Shown here: positions 55,584-64,000 of the stretch, one piece after another
Position numbering within the stretch: position 1 is the first letter of the stretch
How the letters are laid out: each line of letters starts with the position of its first letter
NCBI RefSeq assembly: GCF_950023065.1
Contig: NC_088681.1
Coordinates: 60,236,836 to 60,300,835, forward strand
Length of the DNA stretch: 64,000 bases
Reading direction: 5' to 3'
Source: Planococcus citri
Taxonomy: Eukaryota > Arthropoda > Insecta > Hemiptera > Pseudococcidae
Translations under genes and position numbers: made by a program
The notes under the pieces: generated by a model
The model's database searches: none
What the model saw: the letters and a program-made list of their open reading frames with translations, nothing else
What the model was told of the DNA's origin: nothing

Positions 55584-56340
55584 CAGCGTCATCGTTATCA
55601 GATGTATTTCGACGAAGAACCAAAGCTTATTTTCAAAAAAATAATTCCATAATGAAACGTTAAGAATAGGTAAATATTTGCTTGAATTTGAATAATCACT
55701 TACTTGGAAATAGAGAATCTCCTCGAAACGATTAGCTGAGTAGATTTACAACGCCAAAAAAGGAAGATTCAGCTCGAATTGAAGGGTAAAGTTGACACGA
55801 ATATTAAAAGAAATTTCATCTCTGGCATTACATTGGAAAAGAAACAAATGCTAATGTACGTTGTACAAGGTAAGGTACCAAACGCCGGGTATGAAAGTAT
55901 ACAGAGACTTCAGACTTGAGAGATATGTACTGCGCATAGAACAAAATACTGGTAAGATCACTGGTTCTGAAGCGTGTTGACTGTTGACCCATGGTGAAGG
56001 ATAATACATAGAAACCAGTTTAGCCAAACAATAGCCATTTTTCCACGAATTTCGTCATCTTATTATGTACCCGCATTGGACTCAACAATCTCCACTCTTC
56101 GAACAAATTCAAAATCTTTCCTCTTTAATTTTTCAAGCACCCGCAAAAAAACAACGTTCGTTGTCTAAAAACATATATTCAGATACATTTACCTACTTGG
56201 AACAAATTTTAAAAATTGATAAAATCAAAAAATATTCATACATATCTGTAAAGTGAACTTATTTCAGTGGAAGTCAAACTTAAATGGTAAAATAAAAGGT
56301 AGGATTTTTTTTTGAATGCCAATATTCTAAACCGAAAACC
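55584..56340. other. Duplicated intergenic block, copy 2
   Basis: Counterpart of 46480-47350 (see there). In this copy the reading frame around EKLKRKD is interrupted by stops, which argues against a gene. Confidence 0.6.
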
Positions 56341-56952
56341 TCCGTTTCATCTGGACCCTTTTCGTTTCTAATTTGGTTCGTCGTTCGTGATGTGAAAATA
56401 TTTCTTTGATCACTTGCGTACGAAAAGGGTAAAATCCCAAGACCCTACTTTTTGGTTCAAGTTGAAAAGGAGTAATCCTTGGAGTGATTCTTATCATAAT
56501 TTGGAATTTTAACTCATCAGGTCATCACTCTTTCCTGTTTTTTTTTCTGTGTAGGCAAACATTTTTAGATTAATTTCAGTGAGATTAACGCGTAACGGTG
56601 AATTTTAGTTTATTGCAGATTATAGGATACCTTATCGATGATTTGAATTTTTCACGCATAATACCTATTACATAAAATGAACGAACTAATAGATATTTAC
56701 TTAATCAGGTAGGTATCACACAAACTATGAAAAAAAAGGTTTCCATTTAAATACATTTGTGAACACTTAGGTATAATAATCAAGGTAAAATGAAAAACAA
56801 TCACTAAACGCTACAATTCGAAAAAAATAAAGAAAAAATTAAATAGTCGACCCATCAAAACAATATTTACAACACTGACAATGTCATTGGTGGTGGAGGA
56901 AAAACATTACAACAAATACCTACTCATCTCAAGCAGACGTGACTCTGAAGGA
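56341..56952. other. 3' flank of copy I
   Basis: Collinear with 49607-50208 behind H. It includes GAAAACCTCCGTTTCATCTGG, which reappears in altered form at 63550 in the gene-less unit. Confidence 0.6.
56609..56614 (-). terminator. Candidate poly(A) signal of copy I
   Basis: AATAAA on the minus strand, about 340 nt past the stop, at the same relative place as in H. Confidence 0.4.
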
Positions 56953-58789
56953 TCATAAATAATTCTTTTCGAATTTAGTAACTTCCTCCTGGCTACCCAA
57001 ACACCAGAATAAAAGTGTAGTGTGAGGAAATTCGGTCATCGACGTTTTACAAAAAGCCGCTTTTACTTTTAATGAATCAATTATACGCTCCTTTATCTCC
57101 AATAGAGTTTCTTCTGCCGAAACGAATGTGTCGATGAACATGAGCACATCATAAGGTACAGATAGAGCAAAGTGCAATAATTTTCTTTGTATTTCAGGTG
57201 CAGACAGGAGCTGATTTTTGAAGTCCGTAGATAGATCGACATTTGCAAAAGCATTTTCAATGAATTTATTAAATTGTTTTGTTTCACGCAAAGTTACATC
57301 AGTAAAAACGTTATCTCTCTCGAGAAAAGCTAACCGTAGCATTTGTTGTTTGAAACTTCGAGCAGCTTGTATGTCAAACCATAAGAAATTGGCAAAATTA
57401 TTCAATTCGTCGTAACACGACTTAAACAATAACCTTCTACAAAACCAATGGACCTTACGACTATTGGCCATGGCGTTCTCTTTGAATTGCGCAATCTCAT
57501 TTTCGTTTTCAAAACACAGTTTCATTATTTTTGCCAAATCTTTGTATCGCACGCGTTTGACCAATTCTTCCCAGCAATCAAACCAAAATCTACTTCTCTC
57601 CGCAGAAGTGGCATCCGATAGAAACGTCGAAAAGAATTCGAATTCTTTCGGAATAGATGGAACACAACAAACACGATCGCGCAAGGCACTAAACAACCTC
57701 TTATTAGATGCAATCTCTACAACCACCGAACGTTTCAAATTTTCCGGAGCACTGATCCATATTTCACAACACAAATCAAACCAAATTCTGGGTTTAAGAG
57801 CTTCATGTAAAGGGATCTTGACAAGGTATGTCATCAGCTCATTCAGCAACATTTTCACGACCAGTTTCGTAAACCCCTCTACGTTTATGGCTTTTCTAAT
57901 GTACATCCAAGCTAGAAGAATCAATTCTTTATCGTACCATACATTCTTAGATAGAGTACTTATCAGTTTATAACTTCTTCTATTAACAAATTCTTCGAGT
58001 TGTTGATGGTCCAAATTTGGTAAAATGAACCGAGCAAAAGATAGTTTATCACGGGTATAAATACCGCGAGCTCTTCTCATTCGATTTTGCGGTGGTATAC
58101 GATTCCAAAAATATTGCAACGATGGCCTATTTTGAGGCATGTTTACATTGAACGTCAATTCGTCGACAGAAATGTTCACTTCGTTAGATGGAATCTTATC
58201 TAATTCATTTCGGAGACAACAAATCCAGTAATACAATTGTGGACTTTTGGAAAAATCGATATTATGCAAGTCCATGCTTCTCGATACTAATGGCCAAAGT
58301 CGTCTGATATCGTCTTCGAAAAAATATGTACAAGCAATCATAAACTTTCGATTCTCATCAAATGGATGACAATGCATCATGCGTTCGGCTGTCCTCACGT
58401 AATCAACAGCACCGGTGTAATCGCATACAAATTCGTCGAAGTGTTCCAAAACTGAGTTCTGGTGGTAGTAATAAAAATAGAATATTCTTTTATGATGCTC
58501 TTTCAGCCAATTTTCCATCGAAGGCCCAAATCTTCTGACGTATTTATTGATCGCAGTATAAATCACAGGATGGCAAATACGGCAGCATTTGTTTCAATAA
58601 GATGGGTTCACCAGATGGACAAAACTCTTTCAATTTGCCTTTATTACGATACTCATTCGCTTTACAGCGCCATATTTCCAGGCTAACGGCGATCGCTGCA
58701 AGTTCTTTCAGAGGTATTGGAGTTGGATGAAAGATATCAAATACGGCAGGCGTAATTCCACTCATTTCCAGTTCTTGATTCGACTCCAA
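56953..58789 (-). pseudogene. Array copy I: full-length but frameshifted, upstream start lost
   Basis: Two overlapping frames cover the whole family. The upstream one (from 58789) reads ESNQELEMSGITPAVFDIFHPTP to LPYLPS. The downstream one runs from 58566 to WCLGSQEEVTKFEKNYL. Compared with H, one extra T (minus strand, near 58570, CCATCCTGTGATT against CCAACCGTGATT) causes the shift. The first ATG of the MESN form is TTG here, but the inner ATG (MSGI, 58765) survives. The remaining 537 codons are open and keep YVRTAERMM, FFEDDIRRLWPLVS and CCEIWISAPENLKRSVV, so the lesion looks recent. Misassembly cannot be excluded. Confidence 0.85.
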
Positions 58790-58860
58790 TTCAATCCAAA
58801 CCTAGAATCGAAATGATCCAATTATTGGTGGGAGCGACATTATAGCCTATTGAAATGCGT
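58790..58860 (-). promoter_or_regulatory. Leader block of copy I (decayed)
   Basis: CGATTCTAGGTTTGG is kept, but the TCAGCATTAATTC part is degenerate (CACCAATAATTGG). It is the only copy that has lost this element, in line with a non-functional gene. Confidence 0.4.
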
Positions 58861-59006
58861 AGATAATTGGCATGCATGATATAAATGTACATTTCACGAA
58901 TAAATGAAAGTGACAATTCGAATTTTATGTTCAATGTAGAAAGTCCTTGAATAAAAATAAAAATAAAAAATCACGTTTACAAGAAACACTGGATATATTG
59001 TTATAA

Positions 59007-59048
59007 TTGTGACGGCCGTTTCGGTACAACGTACCATCATCAGACAAA
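59007..59048 (-). ncRNA. Hammerhead-ribozyme-like motif, minus strand
   Basis: The mirror copy in the other arm: CTGATGA at 59043-59037, GAAA at 59022-59019, and GTC ending at 59011 on the minus strand. Stems and the extra U are the same as in the plus-strand motif. Confidence 0.62.
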
Positions 59049-59062
59049 GATGTGTTTTAATC

Positions 59063-59104
59063 TTTGTCTGATGATGGTACGTTGTACCGAAACGGCCGTC
59101 ACAA
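59063..59104 (+). ncRNA. Hammerhead-ribozyme-like motif, plus strand
   Basis: The core CTGATGA is at 59068-59074 and GAAA at 59089-59092, with GTC ending at 59100. Stem II is GGTAC/GTACC with a GTT loop. Stem III is A-C/G-T around GGCC, the very short form known from Penelope-like elements. Stem I starts TTGT (59064-59067) with ACAA (59101-59104). One extra U lies between the core and stem II (59075), which is unusual and could weaken activity. Predicted cleavage is after C59100. Confidence 0.65.
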
Positions 59105-59214
59105 TTATAACAATATATCCAGTGTTTCTTGTAAACGTGATTTTTTATTTTTATTTTTATTCAATTATGTCAAGCACTGAAAGTGAAAAACTCCTCTCCT
59201 TAGTAGAAAGTCCT

Positions 59215-59597
59215 ATTTCAAGGGCAGCAATGAGTACGAACTTGAAGCTACAATATTGGATGGCGCTATTTTGGGAACCCCTGACTTTCCTCAAGGAACA
59301 CCCACAGAACTGAAACTCATGGGTAGGGATAGGGACTTATATCATCTTGAAATACACCTTATACAGCAATTATTTCAGCTGAAATAAAAACCCTCGATTT
59401 TCTCCAACTTGTGGGAGGGGGGAGGAGAGGGAAGGAAGAGGTGAAGATAAGTATTCACACAAATTGGAAATATACCTAACCATAGCTGTCGAAAAACAAT
59501 AGCAACATTTTCTTTAAAGATAAATGCACCTTGGCAACCAGGCGAGCTTCATATCATACTGGTTGGCTACAAAATCATAGCAAACATAAGTACCTCT
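59215..59597. other. Upstream flank of unit I
   Basis: Continues the shared MESN-type flank interrupted by the insertion (AAGGGCAGCAATGAGTACG, TTGGGAACCC), then GGCTACAAAATC. No gene. Confidence 0.5.
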
Positions 59598-60470
59598 GGT
59601 CATTCGACGTCCATTGGACAAAAAGTGGTAGGGGGTTCGGCGATTTTTTTGAAATTTTTCCTGTGGAAAAACCTTCCGAAGGGATGACCAATGGCGCAAA
59701 TCGCAGCCACCTAGCTCATTTTTAAAGGCAGCCAGGGGGTGTCCAAGTTTTCAGTGAACCTAAAATATCATCCATTTCAGCAGTGGATTAATCAATAACC
59801 GCGATTCCTACCACAATGGAACTTTTCCTCATAGTTAGGGGTATTGAAAGGCTTTATGGTGATATCATAAAAATCAGTGTTGCCATTTTTTTTGTACAAA
59901 AAATTTTCTCAAAAAGTTTCGAAACGTAGTTTTCATATCGTTCCGACTATCAAAGATTCTGAAAAAAATATATTATGCTCAACTTTTCATGCTGAACAAC
60001 AAAAATTGGGGATGGTAACATATTGCAAAGTAGATTAAAAAAAATTCAAACTTTGCGAAAAAATGCGATTTTTTTATTTAAAACATGAAAAAAAGTTTTT
60101 ATAGGTGAAGTTGACCCATTTGTGATTTGACCTCTATTTTTTACATATCCGCTGAAAAAGTTGAAAAAAACCTCTTCACTCCATGAAATGAACTTCTCAC
60201 AAAAAATCAAAATTCGAAAAAATTCAATTTTAAATTTCAATCATCAAAAAAAGTTTAAATTTATTCAGTTGTCTTATTTTGACCTTTTTCTGACGTATTT
60301 CATGAAAAAGTTGATAAAAATTACACTCACAATAGAATAAAAAAAAATTTGTTAGTTTTTTGAATCTTTTCGAATTTTAATTTTTTTGTGATGAGTTCAT
60401 TTCATCTAGTAAAGAGTTTTTTCAACTTCTTCAACAGATACTAGGTGTCAAATGGGTCAACTTCACCTGG
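59598..60470. repeat. Foldback element, family 1, copy 5, right part missing
   Basis: The left end is present (GGTCATTCGACGTCC, then GGGTTCGGCGATTTTTTTG). It runs collinear with copy 1 past the centre and stops at GGGTCAACTTCACC. There it is joined to a piece of family 2. Confidence 0.78.
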
Positions 60471-60474
60471 ATTT

Positions 60475-63181
60475 TTTTTTCAGAACTCGTTGAAGCATGA
60501 TTTTTTCCCCTGAAAAAGGCGTTTTTTCGCTATTGTGAGCAAGGTAGGTGGGGTGAGGGGGGGATTTTTTGGCTCCGACATTTTTTTTAATGGTACCCAA
60601 CAATGTTTCATCAAAATTTCAGAGATCCGAGGACAGGGGCATTTCACCCATTTTACCCAGGAATACCCTTCAAGCTATCTTGATATAAGCACAAATACTT
60701 CTAGTCCGGCATATGACAATAGGAGTAATTGCACCCCCCCGCCGATCCTCCGGGACAACATTTTTCTTAAAGGGGACATCCTAAGGAACATTTTAATGCA
60801 AAGTTGCCAAAAAAAAGTTGGCCTTACTTACAAAATGGCGGCCATTTTGATTGACAGGTCAGCCGAAATCGCAGATTTTGCGTTATAACATAGGACTTAA
60901 ACAAACTTTTTCAAACTTTACAAAGGTAGATCGAAAGATCATGCAAAAATTTATCACCTGTCCAAATTTCAAGTGCTAAAGTGCGTTTTTCGATTTTTGG
61001 TGAATTTTTGAAAATCGAATTTAGGCCAAAAATGAGGGAAAAAAATCAAAATTTTACCAAATTGACCAAGAAAGCTGAAATTTGGGATATACCCTATTTT
61101 CGACATGCCAAATCGATTGGAAACGGTTTCAACCCGTTTTGAGCAGTTCTGAAGCCTCCAGCAGATTTTTGAAACTCTAAATTCCCACAAAATTCCATCA
61201 AATTGGAGTTGTAAAGCTAAAATTCATTCTAAAAACTAGTTTCAATTTAGCTACACCGTACTGCAGGTAAATTTCAAGTTGTTTTGGAGCCTCCAGCGAC
61301 TTTTTGAAAATTCCTGAAGCCTCCAGCAGATTTTTGAAACTTTAAATTTTTACAAAATTTCATCAAATAGAGATGGAAAGCTGACATTTACTCTACACTC
61401 CAATTTTAACACCCTCTGAAAACGACTTCTGGTGGATTTCAAGTCATTTTAGAGCCTTCAACGACTTTTTTGAAAATTACTGGAGCCTCCAGTAGATTTT
61501 TGAAACTTGAAATTTCCCCAAAATGTTATCAAACCAAGATGGAGAGTCGAAATTCGTTCTGCACACTAATTTCAATACGCTACGAAGTTGACTGCTGGTG
61601 AATTTCAAGTCTTTTTGGAGCCTCCAGCAACTTTTTGAAAGGTTGTATGACGTTTTTTTGGAAAATTGAAATTTCCTAAAAGTTGCTGGAAGCTTCAAAA
61701 CCATTTGAAACCACCATGTAGTCTGCGAAGTAAATTTCAGCTTGCCAACTCCATTTGATAAATTAATGTTGGGGAAATTTCAAGTTTCAAAAATCTACTG
61801 GAGGCTCCAGTAATTTTCAAAAAAGTTGTTGAAGGCTCTAAAATGACTTGAAATCCACCAGAAGTCGTTTTCATAGGGTGTTAAAATTGGAGTGTAGAGT
61901 AAATGTCAGCTTTCCATCTCTATTTGATGAAATTTTGTGAAAATTTAAATTTCAAAAATCTGCTGGAGGCTTCAGGAATTTTTTAAAAAGTCGCTGGAGG
62001 CTCCAAAACAACTTGAAATTCACCTGCAGTACTTCGTAGCGTATTGAAACTAGTTTTTAGAATGAATTTTAGCTTTACAACTCCAATTTGATGGAATTTT
62101 GTGGGAATTTTGAGTTTCAAAAATCTGCTGGAGGCTCCAAAACTGCTCAAAACGGGTTGAAACCGTTTCCAATCGATTTGGCATGTCGAAAATAGGGTAT
62201 ATCCCAAATTTCAGCTTTCTTGGTCAATTTGGTAAAATTTTGATTTTTTCCCTCATTTTTGGCCTAAATTCGATTTTTAAAAATTCACCAAAAATCGAAA
62301 AACGCACTTTAGCACTTGAAATTTGGACAGGTGATAAATTTTTGCATGATCTTTCGATCTACCTTTGTAAAGTTTGAAAAAGTTTGAGCAGGTCCTATGT
62401 TAAAACGCAAAATCTGCGATTTCGGCTGACCTGTCAATCAAAATGGCCGCCATTTTGATAGTAAGGCCAACTTTTTTTTTGGCAACTTTGCATTAAAATG
62501 TTCCTTAGGATGCCCCCTTTAAGAAAAATGTTGTCTCGGAGGATTGGCGGGGGGGTGCAATTACTCCTATTGTCATATGCCGGACTATTCTGCACGTGTA
62601 GTTTTACGATCACGCGGTATAAATGAATTTTCAATTACACAATTCTGAGGTAAAATTTCACGCTGAACAACTTGGTTCTCTTCAATTTCCGCCATTTGTC
62701 CATATTTTTGGAGAAAAACGTAAAAAACGTGGTTTTTTGAGAGTTTTTTGAGCTTTTGAGCTTGACCCACCACTCCAAACGGCCGGGTGATGACTTCTAT
62801 ATAGAAAGTAGACCTAAAGATACATATTTGACGAAAAAATCGTTCTGGTATGTTTTTTCGTTCCGGAGTAATGTCGATTTAAAGTTTTCTTTTGTCCGCC
62901 TTTCTCCCCCCAATGCGATGAAAAATGCTGAAAAAATTCAGGGAGGTACCCCCATGTACCCTCTAACTATATTCGTTTGCAGAATCAACTTATCTGAATT
63001 ACGCGCTGATACAGAATTTTCCCCCTGAAAAACGCGTTTTTTGGCCCCCCTAGCTGAGGGGGGTGGGGTGGGGAGCGGGCCATGGGCCCAAAATTATTTT
63101 TTGGGGGTACTAAACATACCCTGTGAGTTTCATCAAAATCCGAGGTTAAGGGCATTTTGCCTATCTTATCCGGGGGTACCC
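60475..63181. repeat. Foldback element, family 2, copy 2, with nested family 4
   Basis: Parts 60475-60702 and 62587-63181 match copy 1 of family 2. The left part corresponds to its loop in inverse orientation, and the right part to the complete right arm ending GGGGGTACCC. The nested palindrome at 60703-62586 splits it. The outer left arm is missing, lost at the junction with foldback family 1. Confidence 0.78.
60703..62586. repeat. Foldback element, family 4: 1.88-kb near-perfect palindrome
   Basis: Begins AGTCCGGCATATGACAAT and ends with the complement ATTGTCATATGCCGGACT. The arms meet near 61644 with almost no loop. It is flanked by CTTCT (60698-60702) and ATTCT (62587-62591), an imperfect 5-bp duplication. 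The uninterrupted host site is at about 25395 in copy 1 of family 2. No coding sequence. Confidence 0.85.
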
Positions 63182-63182
63182 T

Positions 63183-63430
63183 TTTAGGCTCAAAATTTTT
63201 CAAAAATGCTCAAACAACAATTTGATGGAAATAATTTGATTGTCTCCTGAAATTTTAACCTTTCAAAAATTCTAAAAATCATATCTCAATTTTAGGATCA
63301 AAATTCTTCAAAAAAAAAGGCTAAAAAAATATTTTCGTGAAAATATTTGAATTTCTCGCAGTTTTCACTTCTTTGATAGATCGCATCATCATCTGTTGAA
63401 TAAACCTACAACAATTCATTCCTACTCAAA
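63183..63430. repeat. Short piece of the 110-125-nt tandem repeat
   Basis: About two units with the same word order as 35640-36690 (GGCTCAAAATT, TTCTCGCA). Confidence 0.6.
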
Positions 63431-64000
63431 ATTCGTAGGGGGGGTTGCGTCTTTAAAATTCAACTGCTTCCTATTGTGCAAACCAAAACTTCAGTTTTCT
63501 TTCTCTTCATCAGCTCGAATTATTTCTACCTAATTTATATTATATTCTGAACCGAAAACCATCATTTCATCTGGACATTTTTTATTTCAATTTTGTCGCG
63601 ATGTGAAAGTGTTTCCTTGATTAACTGTCGAATAGAGTGAAATCCTTTGATTTTTATGATCAATGCAGAAAGTTCTACTTCAAGGGCTGCAATGAGAATT
63701 CGAAAATTTATTCAAATCTGAGACGCCAACCAACATTCCAGCGTCATCAAATGTATTACAACTAAATTCAACGTCGAAAATTTGGGAACCCCTCACTTTC
63801 TATACGAAAAACCAACAGGGCTATAATGTATGTCTAGAAATTTATATCACCTCGAAATACACTTTGTACTGCAATTACTCAAATTACAGCTAAAATAGAA
63901 ATTTTCCGTTCTCTCCTACTTATGGGTGGTGTAGGTAAGTAGGTATTTTCACGAATTGGAAAAATAATCATAGCTGTCGAAACCGGGAAATTAAAAATTT
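63431..64000. other. Array unit without a gene
   Basis: Bases 63550-63640 (GAAAACCATCATTTCATCTGG, GATGTGAAAGTG) match the 3' flank of copy I (56335-56400). Directly after, 63655-63900 (ATCAATGCAGAAAG, TTGGGAACCC) match the 5' upstream flank of MESN-type units. The gene and its leader that should lie between them are missing. Confidence 0.6.

Larger units (their letters stand above)
58948..59202. mobile_element. Penelope-like insertion: palindrome with 12-bp target duplication
   Basis: The insert is flanked by direct GTAGAAAGTCCT (58936-58947 and 59203-59214). The empty site is seen at 33523, 52210 and 63664. It consists of two 104-bp near-perfect inverted arms (58947-59050 and 59061-59164) around a 10-bp centre, followed by a 38-bp single-copy tail. 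Each arm carries a hammerhead-like motif. Penelope-like retroelements carry such ribozymes in their terminal repeats and often insert with inverted terminal copies and variable duplications. No reverse transcriptase is present, so this is a terminal fragment. Confidence 0.75.

Noticed and set aside
4736..58789. Assigning the array proteins to ankyrin, NACHT or another known repeat family
   Set aside because: The helix-rich look is general; no diagnostic motif such as a P-loop, ankyrin TPLH or zinc ligand set is seen.
1..64000. tRNA, rRNA or bacterial-type genes
   Set aside because: No cloverleaf-like or rRNA-like stretch was noticed and no ribosome-binding-site-led gene clusters are present; weak tRNA remnants cannot be ruled out by eye.

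Overview
The window looks like AT-rich nuclear DNA of an invertebrate, most likely an insect. The signs are long non-coding spacers, LINE, LTR and DNA-transposon remnants, frequent TAGGTAGGTA-type runs, and no operons or prokaryotic translation signals. A sap-feeding hemipteran of the scale-insect or mealybug type is my best guess from the look of the protein family and the base composition. That placement is inference, not something the sequence proves.

The backbone is a tandem array of nine related genes, labelled A to I here, all on the minus strand. Each is a single uninterrupted frame of about 610-622 codons encoding an apparently soluble, helix-rich protein of a family I cannot name. 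Landmarks in order are VYDIFHPT, IWRC, CDY.G.I.YVRTA.RM, FFEDDIRRLWPLVS, YYWIC, a WYDKE...IW segment, CCE.WNSAPE, CFENE.EI..FK and a C-terminal WCLGS.EEV. Copies C (15972-17840), D (20917-22785), E (27619-29484), G (37431-39278) and H (50209-52065) are intact. A (4736-5251) is broken at both ends, B (10491-12336) has a 4-nt insertion, F (32299-33360) is cut short, and I (56953-58789) has a 1-nt insertion and a lost upstream start. Two subfamilies are visible: an MAGI type (A-E) and an MESN/MSGI type (F, H, I). G is intermediate.

The duplicated unit is larger than the gene. A short leader block just upstream of every start, the 3' flanks and several spacer blocks are shared between units. Two places hold flanks with no gene: an orphan leader at 7199-7380 and a gene-less unit at 63540-63900.

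The spacers are crowded with mobile DNA. The left edge holds a LINE on the minus strand: an ORF1 with FLYWCH-like, coiled-coil and SGNH-esterase-like regions, then an open ORF2 (endonuclease plus reverse transcriptase) running off the window. It cuts copy A. Further in are two 3' tails of another LINE, a solo LTR at 53094-53591, a hAT-like element at 18097-18648 with an 8-bp duplication, a TA-flanked element at 13272-14155, and several families of very long inverted repeats, some nested. A 255-bp insertion at 58948-59202 with a 12-bp target duplication is a near-perfect palindrome carrying a hammerhead-ribozyme-like core on both strands, as expected for a Penelope-like element.

Because the units are paralogous, several insertions can be dated against an empty site in a neighbouring unit. 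The picture is a young, still-recombining gene cluster growing by unequal exchange and gene conversion while being eroded by transposons. I saw no tRNA, rRNA, CRISPR array or replication origin.
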